Assembly: GCF_001673315.1 (NCBI RefSeq)
Contig: NZ_LZLQ01000098.1
Location: 58,819-122,818 of the forward strand
DNA: 64,000 nt
Reading direction: 5' to 3'
Source of the DNA: Mycobacterium asiaticum
GTDB lineage: Bacteria > Actinomycetota > Actinomycetes > Mycobacteriales > Mycobacteriaceae
How positions within the stretch are numbered: position 1 is the stretch's first letter; every line of letters starts with the position of its first letter. This document shows, piece after piece, positions 39,501 to 47,153 of this stretch. The notes beneath the pieces are model-generated. The model did not search any database. It was not told the DNA's origin and saw only the letters and a program-made list of their open reading frames with translations. A program made the translations under genes and the position numbers.

Positions 39501-39742
39501 TTCGCTACGTGCAGGACCGGATCGCCGCGGACGCCGACGAGGTGTGGGACCTGTTAGGCGACCCGGCCAAGGACACCCACGTCTACGTGTGCGGCGACGG
39601 GGCCCGGATGGCGCCGGCGGTGCGCGGGTCGTTCCTCGACATCTACCGGGCACGAACGGGTGCAGACGACGAGCAAGCCCGCGCCTGGCTGAACGGGCTC
39701 ATCGAGTCCGACCACTACGTCGAAGACGTCTGGGCTGGGTGA
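36584..39742 (+). CDS. self-sufficient cytochrome P450-NADPH reductase fusion (CYP102/P450BM3-like)
   Basis: A 1052-residue fusion. Residues about 1-465 are a P450 with the ExxR in EETLRL and the haem-binding FKPFGTGARSCIG (Cys403). About 490-650 is a flavodoxin FMN domain (IFYGSNLGTCRALARQFA), and about 675-1052 an FAD/NADPH reductase (RHYSIAS, NVILVSAGTGVAPFLGF, the late YVCGDGARMAP and the C-terminal DVWAG). Such proteins hydroxylate fatty acids without a separate redox partner. The I-helix reads AGQLTTSE where BM3 has AGHETTSG. An AGGAGG lies 3 bases before ATG 36584 and 15 before ATG 36596, so the start is ambiguous by four codons. Confidence 0.93.
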   Translation: MLPHMSEFHVSSPPELDGVPSAEGLLPGRDQLLGRPRALAVDLLGELHGPLFYADFNGGIRKLYACSLELVTELCDENRFAKNLTTTLARVRPLAGDGLFTAFHGEPNWQRAHDVLLPGFSYAGLRAYHDAMLDINNKLIARWDASAGIGPVDVSNDLQKLAMDTVALAGFGSRFDSFEYPGLAPIPQSFTTALGELASQTPTAVFNEELSTLYRFIDGLIAEHRSGGESEDLLALMLQQDPDGRPVLDTDNIRNQIMTFLIAGQLTTSELMPNTLFNIVSDPAVLHRVQAEVDSVFGTQDDYQPGYDDIGKLSYLRQAIEETLRLSPPVLNFDRMALEDTVIGGKYPIKRGEAVTVLTGALHRQPQWGDNVELFDPDRFTPERSAARPAALFKPFGTGARSCIGRQFALHESTMALARLIHRYRLIDTYHYVPQWETPNSRRPVGFHLDVLRRTPQDRTVVAPPAEGDAPSAEPHPTAITAGTRLAIFYGSNLGTCRALARQFADDATALGCSATVARLDDAVGGFPDAEAVLIIASSYNGQPTDDARGFYTWLLDSSTTLSPVLNVAVLGVGDHNWAETYQAVPQRIDERLGELQANQLVPRAAADTSGDMVGTIEEFAAALWSSLAELFGDPDAAPLTDADEPLYELRRIVGPVTAAMDARSSVIPMTVVERTELVRAGLGQAKTNVRVELPDGIDYQTGDHLTVMADNPPAVVDAALAQLGIDPGLRLAINPRRSSRRLIALDREVSVRELLTHFVELQKSVTSSQLHRLAAANSDPAQRQRLTELAEEPGGCPFSVLECLSEYPACVLTGAELLELLDPMVPRHYSIASSSLLSPRTVGLVVSVLDAPARSGRGLFKGVASNYLATVQPGQSIRARVDPARQAFRSGADPAKNVILVSAGTGVAPFLGFLGDRLAAQQTGAPVEPALCFFGVRDPEVDYIFRDRFEQAEAIGIVQMRPAFSRAPQDGVRYVQDRIAADADEVWDLLGDPAKDTHVYVCGDGARMAPAVRGSFLDIYRARTGADDEQARAWLNGLIESDHYVEDVWAG

Positions 39743-39823
39743 AAACGGAACTAGCCGAACAACTTCCGCAACCCGACCATCTGTTGCGGTGATGGCCTTG
39801 ACCGGTGCCATTAGAGTTGATGT

Positions 39824-40165
39824 ATGGGTGGTGAGTTTATCGAGATCCGGATAACCCACCCTCGGGAATTGATCCAGTCGGTCCCCGAGGCGATCCGCCC
39901 GCGGCTACTGGACTGGCAGGTCGACCATAAGGGTAGGCACGTCGCCGGGCGCTATCGCATTACCCGTTACGAGCAGGACGGCCAACCGAGGTGGTGGTTG
40001 GACGGCACCGGTCAGCACCCGTGGACCAGTGACGACGTCGAGTACCTAAAGGATGTAGCCGAACATCACGCCGGTCGGCTGCTGCACCGACAGCGATGGC
40101 GGCCCAAGAGCATGTTCAACGACCAGGAACCGCCACTGTGGCTGAGTGGCCGAGGGTGGTCCTGA
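39824..40165 (+). CDS. conserved-looking hypothetical protein
   Basis: A 113-residue soluble protein rich in W, R and H (QPRWWLDGTGQHPWTSDDVEYLKDVAEHHAGRLLHRQRWRPKSMF) with no membrane segment and no motif I recognise. It starts at ATG 39824 with a weak ribosome site. It lies 81 bases after the P450 fusion, and its end is 7 bases from the convergent epimerase. Composition is like real mycobacterial coding DNA, but the family is unknown to me. Confidence 0.5.
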   Translation: MGGEFIEIRITHPRELIQSVPEAIRPRLLDWQVDHKGRHVAGRYRITRYEQDGQPRWWLDGTGQHPWTSDDVEYLKDVAEHHAGRLLHRQRWRPKSMFNDQEPPLWLSGRGWS

Positions 40166-40172
40166 TCGAGCG

Positions 40173-41255
40173 CTACGCTCCGGGCCTGCGGCGGACCAGC
40201 CCGTCATCGAGCATCTGCTGGAAGTGCTCGGTGACGGTCTGTTCCAGCGGCCGATAGGTCAGACCCAGCTCGTTTCGGCTGCGGCTGTTGTCGAATGCCA
40301 GCGGGTAACCCACGTTGCGGTCGACGAACTTTCGCGTCAGGCCCGCGACGGGTGCGATGGCCTTCACCACGACCTTGGGCAGCGTCGTCCACGGGAACGG
40401 ATAGAGCGGCCCGTATTTGCGACGCAACATCTTGCCGATCTGCAGCAGAGTCACCGAATCGGCGTTGACGATGTAGCGGCCATGAGCCTCCGGAGTGAAG
40501 CCGGCGCGCAGGTGCGCATCGGCGACCTCCCGCACGTCCACCACCCCCATCATCAACCCGGGAGCTCCGGCGAACAGGGTGCCGTCGGTGAATTGCTTCA
40601 TTGTGCTCAGGCTGGCGGAGTCGCTGGCACTGGTCAGGGATGGGCCGAGCACCAGGCCCGGGTGGATGGTGACCATGTCCCAGCGGTCCTGCGCCTCCTG
40701 GTAGCGCCACGCCTCGCGCTCGGCCACCGTCTTGGAATACGGATACGGCTGGTGGTCGACGCTGCTGGTGGTGTTCCAGTGTTCGTCGGTTAATACCCCG
40801 CCGGGGACGTCGAGAGAATCGCGGTTGTCGCCGCAGATCGCAACCACACTGCTGGTCAGCACCACGCGCTTGACCGACGGCGTGCGGTTGACCGAGTCCA
40901 GCACGTTGCGGGTGCCCTCCAGCGCGGGGCGCACCAGCGCTTCCTGCGCATCCTTGACCCCGGACAGCAGGAATGGCGACGCGGTGTGCATGACGAGCTC
41001 GCAGCCGTCCATGGCCTCGTCAAAGCTGCCGGTTTCGAGCAGGTCCGCCTTGAACAGTCGCAGCCGGCCGGGGTGAGCGTCTGAGAGCTTGTGCAGATGC
41101 TCCAAACCAGAAGGTTTCTGCGGGTTGCGCACCGTGCCGTGGACGGTGCGCCCCGCTTCCAGGAGCAATCTGACGATCCAGCTGCCGATGTAGCCGCTGG
41201 CACCGGTGACGAGTACCGGCGCGTCCGGATCGATCGCCGTCGATGATTCGCTCAT
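40173..41255 (-). CDS. NAD(P)-dependent epimerase / dihydroflavonol reductase-like SDR
   Basis: A 360-residue extended short-chain dehydrogenase. The N-terminal NAD(P) motif is VTGASGYIGSWIVRLLLEAG, the catalytic YxxxK is in PYPYSKTVAE, and TSSVVAICG and HPGLVLGPSL follow, placing it near dihydroflavonol-4-reductase/cinnamoyl-CoA reductase-like proteins. ATG 41255 has GAGAGGAA 8-15 bases before it, and longer frames are unsupported. It faces away from the SDR-msrB-msrA operon across a 255-base intergenic region, whose composite promoter points the other way. The substrate is unknown. Confidence 0.85.
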   Translation of the reverse strand: MSESSTAIDPDAPVLVTGASGYIGSWIVRLLLEAGRTVHGTVRNPQKPSGLEHLHKLSDAHPGRLRLFKADLLETGSFDEAMDGCELVMHTASPFLLSGVKDAQEALVRPALEGTRNVLDSVNRTPSVKRVVLTSSVVAICGDNRDSLDVPGGVLTDEHWNTTSSVDHQPYPYSKTVAEREAWRYQEAQDRWDMVTIHPGLVLGPSLTSASDSASLSTMKQFTDGTLFAGAPGLMMGVVDVREVADAHLRAGFTPEAHGRYIVNADSVTLLQIGKMLRRKYGPLYPFPWTTLPKVVVKAIAPVAGLTRKFVDRNVGYPLAFDNSRSRNELGLTYRPLEQTVTEHFQQMLDDGLVRRRPGA

Positions 41256-41334
41256 GTAGGTGTTCCTCTCTGGCGGGTCTCGGGTCAGCGGCCACGTGCT
41301 ACTTGCCGCCCCATAGCGTAGGTCACGTTCGAAC

Positions 41335-41391
41335 TCACCCGGGTGAAACACCGTTGGGGTGATGACGGCTCACCCCGCCGGGCAGCAGACT
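41335..41391 (+). promoter_or_regulatory. composite promoter 1 (drives SDR-msrB-msrA)
   Basis: The palindrome TCACCCGGGTGA (41335-41346) is followed after 10 bases by GGGTGATGACGGCTCACCCC. The -35-like ATGACG (41362-41367) is 18 bases before the -10-like CAGACT (41386-41391). This is one of eight such elements between 41 and 60 kb. Here the first spacer is 10 bases instead of 11. The predicted leader is about 113 bases. Confidence 0.75.
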
Positions 41392-41510
41392 GAAGCCAGT
41401 TCAACGACGACGTACCAGCGGCGGGTGTTGCCGCCGGGCGACAACCCATTGCCGGACACGCAGTGGCCCACCAGGATTCGTCGAGAATAATCAGCAGAAG
41501 GGTTCTCATC

Positions 41511-42281
41511 ATGCATTTCGATTCCAAGAAGGTCATCGTCGTCGGGGGCAGCGCCGGTATGGGCCGGCAGGTCGCCATTGATATCGTGCGCCACGGCGGC
41601 AGCGCGGTAATCGTCGGCCGGTCGAAAGAGCGTGTCGATGACACCGTGACTGGACTGACCGGTGACGGAGGCCAAGCCTGGGGGATCACTGCCGAGTTGA
41701 CCGATCGCAGCGCGGTCGCCGATGTTCAGCGCGCTCTTGCTGAGCATCACGCCGATGCGACGCTCTTGGTCAACGCAGCCGGATTCTTCGTTCCCAAGCC
41801 GTTTCTCGAATACGATGCCGCGTTCTATGACTCCTACTTGGAGTTGAACTACGCGCTGTTCTTCCTCACGCAAACCGTCGTCCAAGGCATGATCGCCAAG
41901 GGTGAGGGCGGGGCCATCGTCAACATCGGCAGCATGTGGGCACATCAAGCGATCGGTCTGACCCCATCGTCGGGATACTCGATGCAAAAGGCCGGCCTGC
42001 ATGCCCTGACCCATAACCTCGCTCTCGAGCTCGCCGAGCACCAGATTCGGGTCAACGCGGTGGCGCCGGCCGTCGTCAAGACGCCGCTCTACGAAGGCTT
42101 CATCCCCAAAGACGAAATCGACGCCACCCTAGACACATTCGCGCCACTACATCCGCTGGGCCGAGTCGGCACTCCCGCCGACGTGGCCAACGCAGTGACG
42201 TATCTGCTGTCTGATGCGGCAAGTTGGGTCACCGGCGCCATTCTCAACGTCGATGGCGGCATCATGGCCGGCCGCAACTAA
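41511..42281 (+). CDS. short-chain dehydrogenase/reductase
   Basis: A 256-residue classical SDR. The cofactor site is [13 protein letters not shown], the structural NAAG is LLVNAAGFF, and the catalytic Ser-Tyr-Lys are in NIGSMWAHQ and [22 protein letters not shown] and [13 protein letters not shown] complete the fold. The GMG variant of the glycine motif suggests ordinary NAD(P)H use. ATG 41511 follows AGAAGGG. It is first in an operon with msrB (9-base gap) and msrA and lies behind a composite promoter, so its substrate is probably linked to oxidative damage, but this is not shown. Confidence 0.9.
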   Translation: MHFDSKKVIVVGGSAGMGRQVAIDIVRHGGSAVIVGRSKERVDDTVTGLTGDGGQAWGITAELTDRSAVADVQRALAEHHADATLLVNAAGFFVPKPFLEYDAAFYDSYLELNYALFFLTQTVVQGMIAKGEGGAIVNIGSMWAHQAIGLTPSSGYSMQKAGLHALTHNLALELAEHQIRVNAVAPAVVKTPLYEGFIPKDEIDATLDTFAPLHPLGRVGTPADVANAVTYLLSDAASWVTGAILNVDGGIMAGRN

Positions 42282-42290
42282 GGAGACCTG

Positions 42291-42779
42291 GTGTCACACC
42301 AATACAGCAAGCGCCCCGGCGCGGTCGCGGCGCTGAGCCCCGAGCAATTTCATGTCACCCAGGAGAACGGCACGGAGCTTCCGTTCACCGGTGAGTATTG
42401 CGACAATCACGAACCCGGTATTTACGTCGATATCGTTTCTGGTGAGCCGCTTTTCGCCTCGGTGGACAAGTTCGACAGCGGAAGTGGTTGGCCCAGCTTC
42501 ACTCGGCCCATCAACGCGGACAGCCTGATTGAAAGACCCGACCGCAGCCACTTCATGGACGACATCGAGGTGCGGTCGGCCCACGCTGATAGCCACCTGG
42601 GACATGTATTCCCGGATGGCCCCGCCGAGGCCGGCGGGTTGCGTTACTGCATCAACTCGGCGTCGTTGCGATTCATTCACCGCGACGACCTGGAAACCGA
42701 GGGTTACGGGCAGTATCTGCGCTTGTTCACAACAGCGTCATCCGGGCAGCACGACAGCATCGAGGAGCAGCAATCATGA
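42291..42779 (+). CDS. msrB: peptide-methionine (R)-S-oxide reductase MsrB (first copy)
   Basis: A 162-residue MsrB that reduces the R epimer of methionine sulfoxide in proteins. The catalytic Cys120 is in [12 protein letters not shown], and SGSGWPSF and [11 protein letters not shown] are conserved. The usual zinc CxxC pairs are absent, and the residue before GWPSF is Ser, where many MsrBs have Cys. Cys37 ([10 protein letters not shown]) is the only other cysteine that might resolve the sulfenate. The start is GTG with AAGGAGA just upstream. It overlaps msrA by 4 bases, and the pair repairs both sulfoxide epimers. Confidence 0.95.
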   Translation: MSHQYSKRPGAVAALSPEQFHVTQENGTELPFTGEYCDNHEPGIYVDIVSGEPLFASVDKFDSGSGWPSFTRPINADSLIERPDRSHFMDDIEVRSAHADSHLGHVFPDGPAEAGGLRYCINSASLRFIHRDDLETEGYGQYLRLFTTASSGQHDSIEEQQS

Positions 42780-43312
42780 CCGACCACAACAAGATCGCCA
42801 TCCTTGCCGGTGGATGCTTCTGGGGCATGGAGGACCTGTTCCGCGCCCAGCCAGGTGTGGTGTCGACCCGGGTCGGTTACACCGGTGGCAGCAACACACA
42901 CCCCACCTACCGCAATCACCCCGGCCACGCCGAGGCAATCGAAATCACCTATGACCCAGACGAGACCGATTACCGGGCCCTGCTGGAATTCTTCTTCCAG
43001 ATTCACGACCCGACCACCAGAAACCGTCAGGGCAACGATGTCGGAACCAGTTACCGGTCAGCGATTTTCTACCTCGACGACGAGCAAAAGCAAATAGCGG
43101 ATCGGACCATCGCGGACATCGAGGGTTCGGGGCGGTGGCCCGGAACCGTTGTCACCGAAGTCAACCCGGCCGGGGAGTTTTGGGAAGCCGAACCCGAGCA
43201 CCAGAACTACCTGCAACGCTACCCATCCGGTTACACATGCCATTACGTTCGCCCCCAGTGGACGTTGCCCAGTCGCAGTGACGGTGCCGGCGCGGAAGCA
43301 GCTACGGCCTGA
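42776..43312 (+). CDS. msrA: peptide-methionine (S)-S-oxide reductase MsrA
   Basis: A 178-residue MsrA reducing the S epimer of methionine sulfoxide. The catalytic motif is GCFWG (Cys14), followed by [22 protein letters not shown], the [11 protein letters not shown] strand and [28 protein letters not shown] second cysteine in YTCHY is a candidate resolving residue for thioredoxin or mycoredoxin recycling. It is last in the SDR-msrB-msrA operon and coupled to msrB by ATGA. Confidence 0.96.
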   Translation: MTDHNKIAILAGGCFWGMEDLFRAQPGVVSTRVGYTGGSNTHPTYRNHPGHAEAIEITYDPDETDYRALLEFFFQIHDPTTRNRQGNDVGTSYRSAIFYLDDEQKQIADRTIADIEGSGRWPGTVVTEVNPAGEFWEAEPEHQNYLQRYPSGYTCHYVRPQWTLPSRSDGAGAEAATA

Positions 43313-43411
43313 CGTGCCTGGGAATAGATGCTTTGCTCGGAGCTCGTAATGTATTGCGGCTAGGCTATGTTCCGGCAGAACGTCCTGTCATCATCGGCTA
43401 CCGGGTGTCGC

Positions 43412-44080
43412 CTATGGCTGGGGTGCGGGTGACAAGTTGCTTGGTGTTGCCTGGTGTTGGGTGGCCCCGCATGGGGCCTTGCCGATTGTCTTGGCCGCGT
43501 GGCCGGCTGGTGAGTCGAATAACAGAGCGCGCAGTTGTTTCCGTCCGCGGTTGAGTCTCGAACTTACTGTCCCTTGCCGGGTGTCCGTCATCGCTGCGAT
43601 CTCCTTGTAGGAATATCCCGCAATGTCGGCGAAATAGACAACGACACGAAACTGCTCAGGTAAGACCATCATTGCCGCCTTGAGGTAAGGGTCCGGCAGC
43701 TTTTCGAGCGCCTGATCTTCAGCCGACCGTAGGCCGCTAGGCATCCGTGAGGCGCTGGCTACCAGCTGTTGATCGGTGATCTCGCCAGTCGGATGTTGCG
43801 CGGGACGGCACTTTTGCTTTCGGTAGCCGCTGATATAGGCGTTCATCATGATCCTCCGCAGCCACGCTTTGAGGTTCGTTCCCGGCTCGAATGCCCGGAG
43901 ACCGGCATATGCGTTGAGCACTGTTTCTTGCACCAGGTCCTCCGCATCCGCTGGGTTGGCGGTCAAGCGAAGAGCCTGCCGATAGAGGGGCTCGAGAAGT
44001 GGGATGACGGCGCTCTCAAATTGTTGAGCGCTCAGCGGGCTGGCCGGCACCGTTGTGCATTGCTCGCGCACGCGATTCAC
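43412..44080 (-). CDS. SigH-like ECF RNA polymerase sigma factor
   Basis: A 222-residue ECF sigma factor. Region 2 is ANPADAEDLVQETVLNAYAGLRAFEPGTNLKAWLRRIMMNAYISGYRK and region 4 is VVYFADIAGYSYKEIAAMTDTRQGTVSSRLNRGRKQLR. Both resemble mycobacterial SigH, the thiol-oxidative and heat stress sigma factor. Unlike sigH, no zinc anti-sigma gene lies beside it. A tail of about 30 residues with one Cys follows region 4. The start is GTG 44080 behind GGAGC. Its own promoter carries the composite element, so it belongs to the island regulon and could amplify the response. Confidence 0.9.
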   Translation of the reverse strand: MNRVREQCTTVPASPLSAQQFESAVIPLLEPLYRQALRLTANPADAEDLVQETVLNAYAGLRAFEPGTNLKAWLRRIMMNAYISGYRKQKCRPAQHPTGEITDQQLVASASRMPSGLRSAEDQALEKLPDPYLKAAMMVLPEQFRVVVYFADIAGYSYKEIAAMTDTRQGTVSSRLNRGRKQLRALLFDSPAGHAAKTIGKAPCGATQHQATPSNLSPAPQP

Positions 44081-44265
44081 GTTATGCTCCGGCCGTTGCG
44101 AGACGCATTGGTAAGCAATAAGTCTGGTTGCAGATTGGGCGAAGCAGGCAGCTTGGTGTGCCCTCCTTCAGGAGCGCCATTTCGAGCACCCGACCTCTCA
44201 CGCAGCTGACCGCAGGTGGGGTATTGCCTTGCCTCCATTGGGACCTCCGCTCGAGTTCTGGAGAT

Positions 44266-44323
44266 AGCATCTATCGGCGCGGGGTGATTGGTCATCACCC
44301 GCCGGGCGGATTCATCCGGGTGA
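44266..44323 (-). promoter_or_regulatory. composite promoter 2 (drives the SigH-like gene)
   Basis: Read on the minus strand: TCACCCGGATGA, 11 bases, GGGTGATGACCAATCACCCC. The -35-like ATGACC is 18 bases before the -10-like GATGCT (44271-44266). The second dyad (GGGTGA and TCACCC arms) is perfect here. Confidence 0.75.
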
Positions 44324-44369
44324 GTGCCGTTGCCGCGCAATGCATCAAGACGATTCCACGTGTCCAATA

Positions 44370-44427
44370 TCACCCGGATGAATGAGGGAAGCGGTCGAAG
44401 ACAAATCACCCGCTCTTGCGCCATGCT
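44370..44427 (+). promoter_or_regulatory. composite promoter 3 (drives the copper-binding and TrxR-like genes)
   Basis: TCACCCGGATGA, 11 bases, then GGTCGAAGACAAATCACCCG. The -35-like AAGACA (44398-44403) is 18 bases before CATGCT (44422-44427). This is the most degenerate second dyad of the set. Confidence 0.7.
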
Positions 44428-44520
44428 GTCAACGGCTACACCCGTGCAGCCGTGTTCTGTTGTGTTAGCGGCACAGCAGGTGACTCAAAGACAACCATCG
44501 CGCTGAACGAGGAGGACCAA

Positions 44521-44928
44521 GTGAGCGCCGCCAGGAGAATGCTCGAAACCTATCCGCGAGATCTGGGCCGGATCGATATAGCCAAGCTGGTCGAATGTAT
44601 CGATGCTTGTTTCGAGTGCGACCAAGCCTGCACAGCGTGTGCGGACGCCTGTCTGAGTGAAGACGATGTCGACCACTTGACCAAGTGCATCCGTACTTGC
44701 CTTGACTGCTCGGATGTCTGCGCGACAACCGGTCGGGTTTTGTCCCGACACACGGATTACGACGCCAACTTGACGAGGACGGTCCTCCAAACCTGCGCTA
44801 CCGCCTGTAAGACAAGCGGCGACGAGTGCGACAAGCATGCGGCCAGACACGAACATTGCCGAGTGTGTGCCGAGGTATGCCGTCGCTGTGAACGAGCCTG
44901 CCGGGACCTCATCGAGGCGCTCGGTTGA
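44521..44928 (+). CDS. cysteine-rich four-helix-bundle copper-binding protein (Csp-like)
   Basis: A 135-residue helical protein with 18 cysteines, mostly spaced C-x3-C and C-x2-C (VECIDACFECDQACTACADAC, CIRTCLDCSDVC, CRVCAEVCRRCERAC). This is the pattern of cytosolic copper storage proteins whose cysteines line the core of a four-helix bundle and hold many Cu(I) ions. There is no signal peptide, as in Csp3. GTG 44521 follows a strong GAGGAGG. It overlaps the TrxR-like gene. Copper buffering under oxidant stress fits the island; zinc or thiol-redox roles are possible alternatives. Confidence 0.85.
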   Translation: MSAARRMLETYPRDLGRIDIAKLVECIDACFECDQACTACADACLSEDDVDHLTKCIRTCLDCSDVCATTGRVLSRHTDYDANLTRTVLQTCATACKTSGDECDKHAARHEHCRVCAEVCRRCERACRDLIEALG

Positions 44929-45911
44929 GAGAACCGCCCGAGCGGGTGGCCGCGGGTCGGGTCCGTGATGTCATCATCGTCGGGTCAGGCCCGGCCGGTT
45001 ACACCGCGGCGATTTACAGCGCACGAGCCGGATTGGACACCGTCGTCGTCGAAGGCGAGCGGCCCGGCGGCGCACTGATGACCGCCGGGCAGGTGGACAA
45101 CTATCCCGGTGTCGCCCCGTTGGTGGGCGGGCCCGCGCTGGCTGCTGCGATGCGTGACCAGGCGCAGCAGTTCGGCGCCGAACTAAAGGCAGGCATCGTC
45201 CACCGCTTCGATCTCCACGGTGAGCCAAAGGCCGTCGCGGTAAGGGACGTCGCGGTAAGGGACGAGGTGTGTCATGCCCGCGCGTTGATCCTGGCGATGG
45301 GCTCGGTGAACCGACCCCTCGATGTGCCCGGCGAGCGGAAATTGATCGGCCGCGGACTCAGCGCCAGCGCCAAACTCGACGGTGACCAGTTCGCGGGTCG
45401 CGAGGTCGCGGTTATCGGAGGTGGCGACGCCGCAGTCGAAGAAGCGCTTTACCTGGTGCCGCGAGTTCGGCGGGTGACTCTTGTCCACCGCCGTCCCCAG
45501 TTGCGGGCGTCGGCTATCGCCGTAGCCCGGCTTCGGACCCGTCCCAATGTCACGATCCTGACGTCCACTGAAGTGCTGGCCGTGTGCGGCGAGCATTATG
45601 TCACCGGATTGCGGTTGCGCGATATGCAGAGCGCTGCCGAGTACGAAATCGGCGTTGCCGCAACGTTCGTCGCGGTCGGACAGATGCCACGCTCGGATCT
45701 GTTGAGGGGGCGCATCGACCTTGATGCCCAGGGTTACATCCGAATCCGCGACGGTACGAACCACACCTCAGTAGACGGCGTCTTTGCCGCCGGCGATCTG
45801 ATCGACCGTCGATACCGGCAGGCGATCACAGCTGCAGCCACCGGTTGCGCGGCCGCGCTCGACGCTCATCGCTGGATCACCGATACCCGGTGGCCTGCGG
45901 CGGCGTGCTGA
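44925..45911 (+). CDS. thioredoxin reductase-like flavoprotein lacking the redox CxxC
   Basis: A 328-residue protein with the thioredoxin-reductase fold: FAD motif VIIVGSGPAGYTAAIYSARAG, NADPH motif VIGGGDAAVEEALYL with HRRPQLR, and the C-terminal VFAAGDLIDRRYRQAITAAATGCAAA. The position of the CATC disulfide reads LSASAKLDG (residues 145-153), so both cysteines are lost and it cannot act as classical TrxB. It may reduce a partner such as a ferredoxin or quinone, like TrxR-type ferredoxin reductases. The start is TTG 44925 overlapping the copper-binding gene stop, or GTG 44946. A 15-base duplication (45234-45263) repeats VAVRD. Confidence 0.88.
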   Translation: MREPPERVAAGRVRDVIIVGSGPAGYTAAIYSARAGLDTVVVEGERPGGALMTAGQVDNYPGVAPLVGGPALAAAMRDQAQQFGAELKAGIVHRFDLHGEPKAVAVRDVAVRDEVCHARALILAMGSVNRPLDVPGERKLIGRGLSASAKLDGDQFAGREVAVIGGGDAAVEEALYLVPRVRRVTLVHRRPQLRASAIAVARLRTRPNVTILTSTEVLAVCGEHYVTGLRLRDMQSAAEYEIGVAATFVAVGQMPRSDLLRGRIDLDAQGYIRIRDGTNHTSVDGVFAAGDLIDRRYRQAITAAATGCAAALDAHRWITDTRWPAAAC

Positions 45912-45914
45912 AAG

Positions 45915-47153
45915 CTAAACGGCTTCAGGGTTTTCCACCACTACCGCCACCGCCTGGCCTGAACCGATGCACACCCCCACCACTCCGTAGCGAGCGCCAC
46001 GTTCCCGCAGTTCAATGGACAACGTCAGCAGGTACCGCGCCCCCGTAGCGCCAAACGGATGTCCGATCGCCACCGCGCCACCGTTAGGTGTGACCTTGTC
46101 GTCGGGAACGACGAAGCCGTCAAGCTGATTGGGTAACTCTCGCAGGACTCCCAATGCTTGTGCACTGAACGCCTCGTGGATCTCCCAGACATCGATCTGT
46201 TGCGGAGTCAGGCCGGCGCGGCGGATCGCCGCCGGCATCGCCCAGGCCGGAGCGATACCCATGATCAGCGGATCGATCCCATACACGGCGCTAGACACCA
46301 CCCTGGCCAACGGCGCGACGCCCAATTCGGTTGCGCGCTCTTTCGAACCGATCAGGACAGCGGTCGCACCGTCACTCAAGGGCGAGGAGTTGCCCGCCGT
46401 CATCTGCGTGGTTCCCGGCTGGGCAGGAAGAGCCCCTAGCGCCTCCGCGGTGGCGCCATCGCGGATGAACTCATCATGCTCCGCTAAGCGCGCCGGCGCC
46501 TTCCTGGTCGCCGCGATCGGCACCGCCATGATCTCTTTGGCCAGCCTGCCCCGATCGCGAGCGGCCTTGGCGCGCTGTTGCGAGCGCAGCGCGAACGCGT
46601 CAATCTCCTGGCGGCTCAGTGCATACCGGTCCGCGACATTCTGCGCCGTTTCGATCATGCCGATGTACGCGTTACGCGCCAACAACACCGGATTCGGCGG
46701 CCCGCCGGCGCCGCTCCACATCGTGTCGAGCATGAAGACCGGACCACGCGGACTGAAAGCCGCGTCGCCTTTCATCAGCGCCCATCCCGAGCGCGACATC
46801 GACTCGACCCCGCACGCAATGCCCAGGCCCAGATCACCCGCCTTGATGGCGTGGCTGATACTCACCGCGGCGCTCAACGACGAGCCGCAGAACCGATTCA
46901 CGGTCACGCCCGCGACGCTGTCGGGAAACCCGGCGGCGAGTGCGGCCCATCGTGCAATGTCACCCATCCCCTCGTGGGCGGGGTTCACGCACCCGGCGAC
47001 GACATCTTCCACGGCATCCAGGGGCACGCCCACCCGTTCGCATGCGCCCTTGAGTGTCATTCCCAACAGGTCATCGGCACGGATCCCCGACAGTGTGCCC
47101 CCATAGCGGGCGAACGGCGTTCGCACTCCGCCCAGGACGTACGCCTCATTCAT
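45915..47153 (-). CDS. thiolase (acetyl-CoA acetyltransferase family)
   Basis: A 412-residue thiolase that condenses or cleaves acyl-CoA thioesters. The nucleophilic Cys is in TVNRFCGSSLSA, the His motif is NGGAVAIGHPFGATGAR and the second Cys is in GVCIGSGQAVAVVV, all at family spacing. It is convergent with the TrxR-like gene (3 bases). Its start overlaps the stop of an unknown protein upstream (ATGA), so the two form a coupled pair. A role in beta-oxidation or acetoacetyl-CoA formation is general to the family. Why it sits in a stress island is unclear. Confidence 0.92.
   Translation of the reverse strand: MNEAYVLGGVRTPFARYGGTLSGIRADDLLGMTLKGACERVGVPLDAVEDVVAGCVNPAHEGMGDIARWAALAAGFPDSVAGVTVNRFCGSSLSAAVSISHAIKAGDLGLGIACGVESMSRSGWALMKGDAAFSPRGPVFMLDTMWSGAGGPPNPVLLARNAYIGMIETAQNVADRYALSRQEIDAFALRSQQRAKAARDRGRLAKEIMAVPIAATRKAPARLAEHDEFIRDGATAEALGALPAQPGTTQMTAGNSSPLSDGATAVLIGSKERATELGVAPLARVVSSAVYGIDPLIMGIAPAWAMPAAIRRAGLTPQQIDVWEIHEAFSAQALGVLRELPNQLDGFVVPDDKVTPNGGAVAIGHPFGATGARYLLTLSIELRERGARYGVVGVCIGSGQAVAVVVENPEAV

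Larger units (their letters stand above)
44081..44520. other. 440-base divergent control region of sigma factor and copper-binding gene
   Basis: No gene was found here. The region holds two oppositely directed composite promoters (44266-44323 minus and 44370-44427 plus), whose palindromes are 46 bases apart and each carry one base change. Predicted leaders are about 180 bases for the sigma factor and 87 for the copper-binding gene. Confidence 0.7.
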
